NCBI RefSeq assembly: GCF_050947335.1
Contig: NW_027474208.1
Span: forward strand, 1-64,000
Direction of reading: 5' to 3'
Length of the DNA stretch: 64,000 nt
Source: Megachile rotundata
Taxonomy: Eukaryota; Arthropoda; Insecta; Hymenoptera; Megachilidae
Shown here: positions 30,601 to 45,239 of the stretch, in pieces
Position numbering within the stretch: the first letter of the stretch is position 1
Layout of the letters: every line of letters begins with the position of its first letter
The notes under the pieces: model-generated
Database searches by the model: none
What the model was told of the DNA's origin: nothing
Seen by the model: only the letters and a program-made list of their open reading frames with translations
Made by a program: the position numbers and the translations under genes

Positions 30601-32682
30601 CTCATTACTCTTATTATTATCAATCTAACTCATATTATTAGCCATATTATGCTTAAATGATCGATAGAACGACAATTACTATACCTATTACTCTTATTAT
30701 TATCAATCTAACTCGTATTATTAGCCATATTATGCTTAAATGATCGATAGAACCACAATTACTATACTCATTACTCTTATTATTATCAATCTAACGCATA
30801 TTATTAGCCATATTATGCTTATATGATCGATAGAACGACAATTACTATACTTATTACACTTATTATTATCAATGTAACTCATATTACTAGCCATATTATG
30901 CTTATATGATCGATAGAACGACAATTACTATACTTATTACTCTTATTATTATCAATCTAACTCATATTATTAGCCATATCGTGCTTATATGAGCGATAGA
31001 ACGACAATTACTATACTTATTACACTTATTATTATCAATCTAACTAATATTATTAGCCTTATTATGCTTATATGATCGGTAGAATGACAATTACTATACT
31101 TATTACTCTTATTAGTATCAATCTAACTCATATTATTGGCCATATTGTGCTTATATGAGCGATAGAACGACAATTAATATATTTATTACACTCACTATTA
31201 TCAATCTAACTCATATTATTAACCATATTATGCAGATATGATCGATTGAACGACAATTACTATACTCATTACTCTTATTATTATCAATCTAACTCATGCT
31301 ATTAGCCATATTATGGTTATATGATCGATATAACGACAATTACTATACTTATTACTCTTATTATTATCAATCTAACTCATATTATTAGCCATATTATGCT
31401 TAAATGGTCGATAGAACGACAATTACTATACTTATTACTCTTATTATTATCAATCTAACTCGTATTATTAGACATATTATGCTTATATGATCGATAGAAT
31501 GAGAATTACTATACTCACTACTCTTAGTATTATCACTCTAACTCATATTATTAGCCATATTTTGCTTATATGATCGAGAGAACGACAATTACTATACTTA
31601 TTACTCTTATTATTATCAATCTAACTCATATTATTAGCCATATTATGCTTGTATGATCGATAGAACGACAAATACTATACTTACTACTCTTATAATTATC
31701 AATCTAACTCATATTATTAACCATATTATGCAGATATGATCGATAGAACGACAATTACTATACTTATTACTCTTATTATTATCAATCTAACTTGTATTAT
31801 TAGCCATATTGTGCTTATATGATCGATAGAACGACAAATACTATACTTATTACTCTTATTATTATCAATCTAACTCATATTACTAGCCATATTATGCTTA
31901 TATGATCGATAGAACGACAATTACTATACTTATTACTCTTATTATTATCAATCTAACTCATATTATTAGCCATATCGTGCTTATATGATCGATAGAACGA
32001 CAATTACTATATTCACTACTCTTAGTATTATCAATCTAACTCATGCTATTAGCCATATTATGGTTATATGATCGATATAACGACAATTACTATACTTATT
32101 ACTCTTATTATTATCAATCTAACTCGTATTATTAGCCATATTATGCTTATATGATCGATAGAATGAGAATTACTATACTCACTACTCTTAGTATTATCAA
32201 TCTAACAGATATTATTGGCCATATTGTGCTTATATGAGCGATAGAACGGCAATTAATATATTTATTACACTCACTATTATCAATCTAACTCATATTATTA
32301 ACCATATTATGCAGATATGATCGATAGAACGACAATTACTATACTCATTACTCTTATTATTATCAATCTAACTCATATTATTGGCCATCTTATGGTTATA
32401 TTATCGATAGAACGACAATTACTATACTTATTATTGTTATTATTATCAATCTAACTCATATTATTAGCCATATTATGCTTAAATGATCGATAGAACTACA
32501 ATCTCTATACTCATTACTCTTATTATTATCAATCTAACTCGTATTATTAGCCACATTATGCTTATATGATCGATAGAACGACAAATACTATACTTATTTC
32601 TCTTATTATTATCAATCTAACTCATATTATTAGCCATATTCTGCTTATATGATCGGTAGAACGAGAATTACTATACTCACTA
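27684..32682 (+). repeat. Mosaic satellite stretch with 0.3-0.5 kb patches
   Basis: There is no gene here. The stretch switches every few monomers between subtypes of the central compartment ('actgtta', 'cttaaatg' followed by 'caatttc') and of the first compartment ('atgctatta', 'gagcgatag'). A linked set ('attggccatc', 'ttatggtta', 'ttattgtta') recurs near 28970, 29635 and 32375. I found no single long unit repeated here, apart from the 3.9-4.7 kb and 5.3-6.1 kb blocks that reappear at 30303-30924 and 31121-31919. Confidence 0.75.
30303..30924 (+). repeat. Copy of 3911-4698 lacking two whole monomers
   Basis: The start matches 3911 at an offset of 26392 (318 x 83 minus 2), but the end matches at 26226 (316 x 83 minus 2). 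Exactly two monomers (166 bp) present at about 4205-4400 are missing near 30600. The copies share 'attaatttattta', 'gctattagcc', 'ctaacgcat' and 'caatgtaac'. A whole-monomer loss is the expected product of unequal exchange inside a tandem array. Confidence 0.85.
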
Positions 32683-34986
32683 CTCTTAGTATTATCAATC
32701 TAACTCATATTATTAGCCATATTATGCTTATATTATCGATAGAACGACAATTACTATACATATTACTGTTATTATTATCAATCTAACACATATTATTGGC
32801 CATATTATGGTTATATTATCGATAGAACGACAATTACTATACTTATTACTCTTATTATTATCAATCTAACTCGTATTATTAGCCATATTATGCTTATATG
32901 ATCGATAGAATGAGAATTACTATACTCACTACTCTTAGTATTATCACTCTAACTCACATTATTAGCCTTATTATGCTTATATGATCGATAGAACGACAAT
33001 TACTGTAGATATTACTCTTATTATTATCAATCTAACTCGTATTATTAGCCATATTATGCTTATATGATCGATAGAACGACAAATACTATACTTATTACTC
33101 TTATTATTATCAATCTAACTCATATTATTAGCCATATTATGCTTATATGATCGACAGAACGAGAATTACTATACTCACTACTCTTAGCATTATCAATCTA
33201 ACTCATATTATTAGCCATATTATGCTTATATTATCGATAGAACGACAATTACAATACCTATTACTGTTATTATTATCAATCTAACTCATATTATTGGCCA
33301 TATTGTGGTTATATTATCGATAGAACGACAATTACTATACTTATTACTGTTAATATTATCAATCTAACTCATATTATTAGCCATATTATGCTTAAATGAT
33401 CGATGGAACTACAATTTCTATACTCATTACTCTTATTATTATCAATCTAACTCATATTATTAGCCATATTATGCTTATATGATCGATAGAACGAGAATTA
33501 CTATACTCACTACTCTTAGTATTATCAATCTAACTCATATTATTAGCCATATTATGTTTATATGATCGATAGAACGACAATTACTAAACTTGTTACTCTT
33601 ATTGTTATCAATCTAACTCATATTATTAGCCATATTATGCTTATATGGTCGATAGAACGACAATTACTATACTTATTACTGTTAATATTATCAATCTAAC
33701 TCATATTATTAGCCATATTATGCTTAAGTGATCGATAGAACTACAATTTCTATACTCATTACTCTTATTATTATCAATCTAACTCATATTATTAGCCATA
33801 TTATGCTTATATGATCGATAGAACGAGAATTACTATACTCACTACACTTAGTATTATCAATCTAACTCATATTATTAGCCATATTATGCTTATATTATCG
33901 ATAGAACGACAATTACTATACATATTACTGTTATTATTATCAATCTGACTCATATTATTACCCATATTATGCTTAAATGATCGATAGAACGACAATTACT
34001 ATACTTATTACTCTTATTATTATCAATCTAGCTCATATTATTAGCCATATTATGCTTAAATGATCGATAGAACTACAATTACTATACTCATTACTCTTAT
34101 TATTATCAATCTAACTCATATTATTAGCCATATTATGCTTATATGATCGATAGAACGACAATTACTATACCCACTACTCTTAGTATTATCAATCTAACTC
34201 ATATTATTAGCCATATTATGCTTAAATGATCGATAGAACGACAATTACTATACTTATTACTCTTATTATTATCAATCTAACTCGTATTATTAGCCATATT
34301 ATGCTTATATGATCGATAGAATGAGAATTACTATACTCACTACTCTTAGTATTATCACTCTAACTCATATTATTAGCCTTATTATGCTTATATGACCGAT
34401 AGAACGACAATTACTGTAGTTACTACTCTTATTTTTATCAATCTAATTCATATTATTAACCATATTATGCAGATATGATCGATAGAACTACAATTACTAT
34501 ACTCATTACTCTTATTATTATCAATCTAACTCATATTATTAGCCATATTATGCTTAAATGATCGATAGAACGACAATTACTATACTTATTACTCTTATTA
34601 TTATCAATCTAACTCGTATTATTAGCCATATTATGCTTATATGATCGATAGAACGACAAATACTATACTTATTACTCTTATTATTATCAATCTAACTCAT
34701 ATTATTAGCCATATTATGCTTATATGATCGATAGAACGACAATTACTATACTCACTACTCTTAGTATTATCAATCTAACTCATATTATTAGCCATATTAT
34801 GCTTATATTATCGATAGAACGACAATTACTATACATATTACTGTTATTATTATCAATCTAACTCATATTATTGGCCATATTATGGTTATATTATCGATAG
34901 AACGACAATTACTATACTTATTACTCTTATTATTATCAATCTAACTCGTATTATTAGCCATATTATGCTTATATGATCGATAGAAT

Positions 34987-35086
34987 NNNNNNNNNNNNNN
35001 NNNNNNNNNNNNNNNNNNNNNNNNNNNNNNNNNNNNNNNNNNNNNNNNNNNNNNNNNNNNNNNNNNNNNNNNNNNNNNNNNNNNNN
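34987..35086. other. Assembly gap of 100 N
   Basis: Exactly 100 undetermined bases. A run of exactly 100 N is a common placeholder for a scaffold gap of unknown length, so the true distance may be anything. The gap cuts the left array 45 bp into a monomer that starts at 34942. It coincides with the only orientation switch of the satellite in the window. The reverse complement of the left flank does not match the right flank at subtype level: the right flank starts with a monomer carrying 'agtgagtgt' and 'atcgtgaatg', which the left flank lacks. The junction is therefore not a simple mirror copy. Confidence 0.98.
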
Positions 35087-38000
35087 ATAATATAGTTAAT
35101 AATATGAGTTAGATTGATAATAGTGAGTGTAATAAGTATCGTGAATGTCGTTCTATCGATCATATCAGCATAATATGGTTAATAATGTGAGTTAGATTGA
35201 TAATAGTGAGTGTAATAAGTATAGTAATTGTCGTTCTGTCGATCATATTAGCATAATATGGTTAATAATATGAGTTAGATTGATAATAATAAGAGTAATA
35301 AGTATAGTAATTGTCGTTCTATCGATTATATCTGCATAATATGGTTAATAATATGAGTTAGATTGATAATAATAAGAGTAATAAGTACAGTAATTGTTGT
35401 TCTCTCGATCATATAAGCATAATATGGCTAATAATATGAGTTAGAGTGATAATACTAAGAGTAGTGAGTATAGTAATTCTCATTCTATCGATCATATAAG
35501 CATAATATGGCTAATAATATGAGTTAGATTGATAATAATAACAGTAATAAGTATAGTAATTGTCGTTCTATCGATAATATAAGCATAATATGGCTAATAA
35601 TATGAGTTAGATTGATAATAATAAGAGTAATGAGTATAGTAATTGTCGTTCTATCGATCATATCTGCCTAATATGGTTAATAATATGAGTTAGATTTATA
35701 ATCGTGAGTGTAATAAATATAGTAATTGTCGTTCTATCGCTCATATAAGCACAATATGGCTAATAATATGAGTTAGATTGATAATAATAAGAGTAATAAG
35801 TATAGTAATTGTCGTTCTATCGATCATATAAGCATAATATGGCTAATAATATGAGTTAGATTGATAATAATAAGAGTAATAAGTACAGTAATTATCGTTC
35901 TATCGATCATATAAGCATAATAAGTCTAATAATATGAGTTAGAGTGATAATACTAAGAGTAGTGAGTATTGTAATTGTCGTTCTATCGATCATTTAAGCA
36001 TAATATGGCTAATAACATGAGTTAGATTGATAATAATAACAGTAATAAGTCTAGTAATTGTCGTTCTATCGGTAATATGAGCATAATATGGCTAATAATA
36101 TGAGTTAGATTGATAATACTAAGAGTAGTGAGTATAGTAATTGTCGTTCTATCGATCATATAAGCATAATATGGCTAATAATATGAGTTAGATTGATAAT
36201 AATAAGAGTAATGAGTATAGTAATTGTAGTTCTATCGATCATATCTGCATAATATGGTTAATAATATGAGTTAGTATGATAATAATAAGAGCAATGAGTA
36301 TAGTAATTGTCGTACTATCGATCATATAAGCATAATATGGCTAATAATATGTGTTAGATTGATAATAATAAGTGTAATAAGTATAGTAATTGTCGTTCGA
36401 TCGATCATATCTGCATAATATGGTTAATAATATGAGTTAGATTGATAATAATAAGAGTAATGAGTATAGTAATTGTCGTACTATCGATCATATAAGCATA
36501 ATATGGCTAATAATGTGAGTTAGATTGATAATAGTGAGTGCAATAAATATAGTAATTGTCGTTCTATCGCTCATATAAGCACAATATGGCTAATAATATG
36601 AGTTAGATTGATAATAATAAGATGAATAAGTATAGTAATTGTCGTTCTATCGATCATATAAGCATAATATGGCTAATAATATGAGTTAGATTGATAATAA
36701 TAAGTGTAATGAGTATAGTAATTGTCGTTCTATCGATCATATAAGCATAATATGGCTAATAATATGAGTTAGATTGATAATAATAAGAGTAATGAGTATA
36801 GTAATTGTCGTTCTATCGATCATATCTGCCTAATATGGTTAATAATATGAGTTAGATTGATAATCGTGAGTGCAATAAATATAGTAATTGTCGTTCTATC
36901 GCTCATATAAGCACAATATGGCTAATAATATGAGTTAGATTGATAATAATAAGAGTAATAAGTACAGTAATTGTCGTTCTATCGATCATATAAGCACAAT
37001 ATGGCTAATAATATGAGATAGATTGATAATAATAAGAGTAATAAGTACAGAAAGTGTCGTTCTATCGATCATATCTGCATAATATGGTTAATAATATGAG
37101 TTAGATTGATAATAGTGAGTGTAATAAGTATCGTGAATGTCGTTCTATCGATCATATCAGCATAATATGGTTAATAGTGTGAGTTAGATTGATAATAGTG
37201 AGTGTAATAAGTATAGTAATTGTCGTTCTGTCGATCATATTAGCATAATATGGTTAATAATATGAGTTAGATTGATAATAGTGAGTGTAATAAGTATCGT
37301 GAATGTCGTTCTATCGATCATATCAGCATAATATGGTTAATAATGTGAGTTAGATTGATAATAGTGAGTGTAATAAGTATAGTAATTGTCGTTCTGTCGA
37401 TCATATTAGCATAATATGGTTAATAATATGAGTTAGATTGATAATAATAAGAGTAATAAGTATAGTAATTGTCGTTCTATCGATTATATCTGCATAATAT
37501 GGTTAATAATATGAGTTAGATTGATAATAATAAGAGTAATAAGTACAGTAATTGTTGTTCTCTCGATCATATAAGCATAATATGGCTAATAATATGAGTT
37601 AGAGTGATAATACTAAGAGTAGTGAGTATAGTAATTCTCATTCTATCGATCATATAAGCATAATATGGCTAATAATATGAGTTAGATTGATAATAATAAC
37701 AGTAATAAGTATAGTAATTGTCGTTCTATCGATAATATAAGCATAATATGGCTAATAATATGAGTTAGATTGATAATAATAAGAGTAATGAGTATAGTAA
37801 TTGTCGTTCTATCGATCATATCTGCCTAATATGGTTAATAATATGAGTTAGATTTATAATCGTGAGTGTAATAAATATAGTAATTGTCGTTCTATCGCTC
37901 ATATAAGCACAATATGGCTAATAATATGAGTTAGATTGATAATAATAAGAGTAATAAGTATAGTAATTGTCGTTCTATCGATCATATAAGCATAATATGG

Positions 38001-38966
38001 CTAATAATATGAGTTAGATTGATAATAATAAGAGTAATAAGTACAGTAATTGTCGTTCTATCGATCATATAAGCATAATAAGTCTAATAATATGAGTTAG
38101 AGTGATAATACTAAGAGTAGTGAGTATTGTAATTGTCGTTCTATCGATCATTTAAGCATAATATGGCTAATAACATGAGTTAGATTGATAATAATAACAG
38201 TAATAAGTCTAGTAATTGTCGTTCTATCGGTAATATGAGCATAATATGGCTAATAATATGAGTTAGATTGATAATACTAAGAGTAGTGAGTATAGTAATT
38301 GTCGTTCTATCGATCATATAAGCATAATATGGCTAATAATATGAGTTAGATTGATAATAATAAGAGTAATGAGTATAGTAATTGTAGTTCTATCGATCAT
38401 ATCTGCATAATATGGTTAATAATATGAGTTAGTATGATAATAATAAGAGCAATGAGTATAGTAATTGTCGTACTATCGATCATATAAGCATAATATGGCT
38501 AATAATATGTGTTAGATTGATAATAATAAGTGTAATAAGTATAGTAATTGTCGTTCGATCGATCATATCTGCATAATATGGTTAATAATATGAGTTAGAT
38601 TGATAATAATAAGAGTAATGAGTATAGTAATTGTCGTACTATCGATCATATAAGCATAATATGGCTAATAATGTGAGTTAGATTGATAATAGTGAGTGCA
38701 ATAAATATAGTAATTGTCGTTCTATCGCTCATATAAGCACAATATGGCTAATAATATGAGTTAGATTGATAATAATAAGATGAATAAGTATAGTAATTGT
38801 CGTTCTATCGATCATATAAGCATAATATGGCTAATAATATGAGTTAGATTGATAATAATAAGTGTAATGAGTATAGTAATTGTCGTTCTATCGATCATAT
38901 AAGCATAATATGGCTAATAATATGAGTTAGATTGATAATAATAAGAGTAATGAGTATAGTAATTGT
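35087..38966 (-). repeat. Higher-order duplication, 26 monomers (2158 bp)
   Basis: About 35087-36808 recurs at 37245-38966, an offset of 2158 = 26 x 83. The offset was measured with 'tatcgtgaatg' (35137 and 37295); an extra copy of that marker lies two monomers earlier at 37129. Shared rare variants are 'cataataagtct', 'tcggtaatatgagc', 'gttagtatgat' and 'aagatgaataag'. Differences include 'gtaattatcg' near 35888 against 'gtaattgtcg'. The copies part at 36808 and 38966 ('tgtcgttc' against 'tgtagctc'). Confidence 0.92.
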
Positions 38967-41900
38967 AGCTCTATCGATCATATCTGCTTAATATGGTTAA
39001 TAATATGAGTTAGATTGATAATAATAAGAGTAATAAGTATAGTAATTGTCGTTATATCGATCATATAACCATAATATGGCTAATAGCATGAGTTAGATTG
39101 ATAATAATAAGAGTAATGAGTGTAGTAATTGTCGTTCTATCGATCATATCTGCATAATATGGTTAATAATATGAGTTGGATTGATAATAGTGAGTGTAAT
39201 AAATATAGTAATTGTCGTTCTATCGCTCATATAAGCACAATATGGCTAATAATATGAGTTAGATTGATAATAATAAGAGTAATAAGTACAGTAATTGTCG
39301 TTCTATCTATCATATAAGCATAATAAGGCTAATAATATGAGTTAGAGTGATAATACTAAGAGTAGTGAGTATAGTAATTCTCATTCTATCGATCATATAA
39401 GCATAATATGGCTAATAATATGAGTTAGATTGATAATACTAAGAGTAGTGAGTATAGTAATTGTCGTTCTATCGATCATATAAGCATAATATGGCTAATA
39501 GTATGAGTTAGATTGATAATAATAAGTGAAATGAGTATAGTAATTGTCGTTCTATCGATCATATAAGCATAATATGGCTAATAATATGAGTTAGATTTAT
39601 AATAATAAGAGTAATAAGTATAGTAATTGTCGTTCTATCGATCATATAAGCACAATATGGCTAATAATATGAGTTAGATTGATAATAATAAGAGTAATAA
39701 GTATAGTAAGTGTCGTTCTATCGATCATATCTGCATAATATGGTTAATAATATGAGTTAGATTGATAATAATAAGAGTAATAAGTATAGTAATTGTCGTT
39801 CTATCGATCATATCTGCATAATATGGTTAATAATATGAGTTAGATTGATAATAGTGAGTGTAATAAGTATCGTGAATGTCGTTCTATCGATCATATCAGC
39901 ATAATATGGGTAATAATATGAGTTGGATTGATAATAATAAGAGTAATGAGTATAGTAATTGTAGTTCTATCGATCATATAAGCATAATGTGGCTAATAAT
40001 ATGAGTTAGATTCATAATAATAAGAGTAATAAGTATAGTAATTGTCGTTCTATCGATCATATAAGCATAATATGGCTAATAATATGAGTTAGATTGATAA
40101 TACTAAGAGTAGTGAGTATAGTAATTGTCGTTCTATCGATCATATAAGCATAATCTGGCTAATAATATGAGTTAGATTGATAATAATAAGAGTAATAAGT
40201 ATAGTAATTGTCGTTCTATCGATCATATAAGCATAATATGGCTAATAATATGAGTTAGATTGATAATACTAAGAGTAGTGAGTATAGTAATTGTCGTTCT
40301 ATCGATCATATAAGCATAATATGGCTAATAATATGAGTTAGATTGATAATAACAAGAGTAATCAGTATAGTAATTGTCGTTATATCGATCATATAACCAT
40401 AATATGGCTAATAGCATGAGTTAGATTGATAATAATAAGAGTAATAAGTATTGTAATTGTCGTTCTATCGATCATATAAGCATAATCTGGCTAATAATAT
40501 GAGTTAGATTGATAATAATAAGAGTAATAAGTATAGTAATTGTCGTTCTATCGATCATATAAGCATAATATGGCTAATAATATGAGTTAGATTGATAATA
40601 CTAAGAGTAGTGAGTATAGTAATTGTCGTTCTATCGACCATATAAGCATAATATGGCTAATAATATGAGTTAGATTGATAATAATAAGAGTAATGAGTAT
40701 AGTAATTGTAGTTCTATCGATCATATAAGCATAATATGGCTAATAATATGAGTTAGATTGATAATAATAAGAGTAATGAGTATAGTAATGGTAGCTCTAT
40801 CGATCATATCTGCTTAATATGGTTAATAATATGAGTTAGAATGATAATAATAAGAGTGATAAGTATAGTAATTGTCGTTCTGTCGATCATATTAGCATAA
40901 TATGGTTAATAATATGAGTTAGATTGATAATAATAAGAGTAATAAGTACAGTAATTGTCGTTCTATCGATCATATAAGCATAATAAGGCTAATAATATGA
41001 GTTAGAGTGATAATACTAAGAGTAGTGAGTATAGTAATTCTCAATCTATCGATCATATAAGCATAATATGGCTAATAATATGAGTTAGATTGATAATAAT
41101 AAGAGTAATGAGTATAGTAATTGTCGTTCAATCGATCATATCTGCATAATATGGTTAATAATATGAGTTAGATTGATAATAGTGAGTGTAATAAATATAG
41201 TAATTGTCGTTCTATCGCTCATATAAGCACAATATGGCTAATAATATGAGTTAGATTGATAATACTAAGAGTAGTGAGTATAGTAATTGTCGTTCTATCG
41301 ATCATATAAGCATAATATGGCTAATAATATGAGTTAGATTGATAATAATAAGAGTAATGAGTATAGTAATTGTCGTTCTATCGATCATATAAGCATAATA
41401 TGGTTAATAATATGAGTTAGATTGATAATAGTGAGTGTAATAAATATAGTAATTGTCGTTCTATCGCTCATATAAGCACAATATGGCTAATAATATGAGT
41501 TAGATTGATAATAATAAGAGTAATAAGTATAGTAATTGTCGTTCTAACGATCATATAAGCATAATATGGCTAATAATATGAGTTAGATTGATAATAATAA
41601 CAGTAATAAGTATAGTAATTGTCGTTCTATCGATCATATAACCATAATATGGCTAATAGCATGAGTTAGATTGATAAGAATAAGAGTAATGAGTATAGTA
41701 ATTGTCGTTCTATCGATCATATCTGCATAATATGGTTAATAATATGAGTTAGATTGATAATAGTGAGTGTAATAAATATAGTAATTGTCGTTCTATCGAT
41801 CATATAAGCACAATATGGCTAATAATATGAGTTAGATTGATAATAATAAGAGTAATAAGTATAGTAATTGTCGTTCTATCGATCATATCTGCTTAATATG

Positions 41901-44900
41901 GTTAATAATATGAGTTAGAATGATAATAATAAGAGTGATAAGTATAGTAATTGTCGTTCTATCGATCATATCTGCATAATATGGTTAATAATATGAGTTA
42001 GATTGATAATAGTGAGTGTAATAAGTATAGTGAATGTCGTTCTATCGATCATATCAGCATAATACGGGTAATAATATGAGTTATATTGATAATAATAAGA
42101 GTAATGAGTATAGTAATTGTAGGTCTATCGATCATATAAGCATAATATGGCTAATAATATGAGTCAGATTCATAATAATAACAGTAATAAGTATAGTAAA
42201 TGTCGTGCTATCGATCATATCTGCATAATATGGTTAATAATATGAGTTAGATTGATAATAGTGAGTGTAATAAGTATAGTAATTGTCGTTCTATCGATAA
42301 TATAAGCATAATATGGCTAATAATATGAGTTAGATTGATAATACTAAGAGTAGTGAGTATAGTAATTGTCGTTCTATCGATCATATAAGCATAATATGGC
42401 TAATAATATGAGTTAGATTGATAATAATAAGAGTAATGAGTATAGTAATTGTAGTTCTATCGATCATATCTGCATAATATGGTTAATAATATGAGTTAGA
42501 ATGATAATAATAAGAGTAATAAGTATAGTAATTGTCGTTCTATCGATCATATCTGCATAATATGGTTAATAATATGAGTTAGATTGATAATAACAAGAGT
42601 AATAAGTATAGTAATTGTCGTTATATCGATCATATAACCATAATATGGCTAATAGCATGAGTTAGATTGATAATAATAAGAGTAATAAGTATTGTAATTG
42701 TCGTTCTATCGATCATATAAGCATAATCTGGCTAATAATATGAGTTAGATTGATAATAATAAGTGTAATAAGTATAGTAATTGTCGTTCTATAGATCATA
42801 ATTGCATAATATGGTTAATAATATGAGTTAGATTGATAATAATAACAGTAATAAGTATAGTAATTGTCGTTATATCGATCATATAACCATAATATGGCTA
42901 ATAGCATGAGTTAGATTGATAAGAATAAGAGTAATGAGTATAGTAATTGTCGTTCTATCGATCATATCTGCATAATATGGTTAATAATATGAGTTAGATT
43001 GATAATAGTGAGTGTAATAAATATAGTAATTGTCGTTCTATCGCTCATATAAGCACAATATGGCTAATAATATGAGTTAGATTGATAATAATAAGAGTAA
43101 TAAGTATAGTAATTGTCGTTCTATCGATCATATAAGCATAATATGGCTAATAATATGAGTTAGATTGATAATAATAACAGTAATAAGTATAGTAATTGTC
43201 GTTCTATCGATAATATAAGCATAATATGGCTAATAATATGAGTTAGATTGATAATACTAAGAGTAGTGAGTATAGTAATTGCCGTTCTATCGACCATATA
43301 AGCATAATATGGCTAATAATATGAGTTAGATTGATAATAATAAGAGTAATGAGTATAGTAATTGTAGTTCTATCGATCATATCTGCATAATATGGTTAAT
43401 AATATGAGTTAGAATGATAATAATAAGAGTAATAAGTATGGTAATTGTCGTTCTATCGATCATATCTGCATAATATGGTTAATAATATGAGTTAGAATGA
43501 TAATAATAAGAGTAATAAGTATGGTAATTGTCGTTCTATCGATCATATCTGCATAATGTGGTTAATAATATGAGTTAGATTGATAATAATAAGAGTAATA
43601 ACTATAGTAATTGTCGTTCTATCGATCATATAAGCATAATATGGCTAATAATATGAGTTAGATTGATAATAATAAGTGTAATAAGTATAGTAATTGTCGT
43701 TCTATCGATCATAACTGCATAATATGGTTAATAATATGAGTTAGATTGATAATAGTAAGAGCAATGAGTATAGTAATTGTCGTACTATCGATCATATAAG
43801 CATAGTATGGCTAATAATATGAGTTAGATTGATAATAATAAGTGTAATAAGTATAGTAATTGTCGTTCGATCGATCATATCTGCATAATATGGTTAATAA
43901 TATGAGTTAGATTGATAATAATAAGAGTAATGAGTATAGTAATTGTCGTACTATCGATCATATAAGCATAATATGGCTAATAATGTGAGTTAGATTGATA
44001 ATAGTGAGTGCAATAAATATAGTAATTGTCGTTCTATCGCTCATATAAGCACAATATGGCTAATAATATGAGTTAGATTGATAATAATAAGAGTAATAAG
44101 TATAGTAATTGCCATTCTATCGATCATATAAGCATAATATGGTTGATAATATGAGTTAGATTGATAATAGTGAGTGTAATAAGTATAGTGAATGTCGTTC
44201 TATCGATCATATCAGCATAATACGGGTAATAATATGAGTTGGATTGATAATAATAAGAGTAATGAGTATAGTAGTTGTAGTTCTATCGATCATATAAGCA
44301 TAATGTGGCTAATAATATGAGTTAGATTCATAATAATAACAGTAATAAGTATAGTAATTGTCGTTATATCGATCATATAACCATAATATGGCTAATAGCA
44401 TGAGTTAGATTGATAAGAATAAGAGTAATGAGTATAGTAATTGTCGTTCTATCGATCATATCTGCATAATATGGCTAATAATATGAGTTAGATTGATAAT
44501 AATAACAGTAATAAGCATAGTAATTGTCGTTCAATCGATAATATAAGCATAATATGGCTAATAATATGAGTTAGATTGATAATACTAAGAGTAGTGAGTA
44601 TAGTAATTGTCGTTCTATCGACCATATAAGCATAATATGGCTAATAATATGTGTTAGATTGATAATAATAAGTGTAATAAGTATAGTAATTGTCGTTCGA
44701 TCGATCATATCTGCATAATATGGTTAATAATATGAGTTAGATTGATAATAATAAGAGTAATGAGTATAGTAATTGTCGTACTATCGATCATATAAGCATA
44801 ATATGGCTAATAATGTGAGTTAGATTGATAATAGTGAGTGCAATAAATATAGTAATTGTCGTTCTATCGCTCATATAAGCACAATATGGCTAATAATATG

Positions 44901-45239
44901 AGTTAGATTGATAATAATAAGAGTAATAGGTATAGTAATTGTCGTTCTATCGATCATATAAGCATAATATGGCTAATAATATGAGTTAGATTGATAATAA
45001 TAAGTGTAATGAGTATAGTAATTGTCGTTCTATCGATCATATAAGCATAATATGGCTAATAATATGAGTTAGATTGATAATAATAAGAGTAATGAGTATA
45101 GTAATGGTAGCTCTATCGATCATATCTGCTTAATATGGTTAATAATATGAGTTAGAATGATAATAATAAGAGTGATAAGTATAGTAATTGTCGTTCTATC
45201 GATCATATCTGCATAATATGGTTAATAATATGAGTTAGA

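Larger units (their letters stand above)
1..34986 (+). repeat. 83-bp satellite array, forward orientation (421 monomers)
   Basis: This is a tandem array of an AT-rich 83-bp monomer. The phase anchor 'taactc' recurs at position 1, 84, 167 and so on; it is at 17431 (exactly 210 x 83 bp later), and from 20417 to 34942 the distance is exactly 175 x 83. A typical monomer is 23737-23819, with 6 G and 14 C on this strand, one GATC, one ATCGAT and two CpG. Copies differ at recurrent positions, for example 'actcat' or 'actcgt', 'cttatatg' or 'cttaaatg' or 'cagatatg', 'aacgac' or 'aactac' or 'aacgag' or 'aatgag', and 'cttattac' or 'ctcattac' or 'ctcactac'. No non-satellite sequence interrupts the array. 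Satellites of this kind usually form heterochromatin, but the sequence alone cannot place this one at a centromere, telomere or elsewhere. I do not recognise the family. Confidence 0.98.

Noticed and set aside
34941..35150. Perfect hairpin or palindrome centred on the gap
   Set aside because: The reverse complement of the left flank carries standard monomers with 'attct' and 'aatacgagtt', while the right flank has 'agtgagtgt' and 'tatcgtgaatg'. They are related only as members of the family, not as a mirror copy.
34969..35163. A 64-codon open frame across the gap
   Set aside because: It runs through 100 unknown bases and joins two arrays of opposite orientation, so it is not a real frame.
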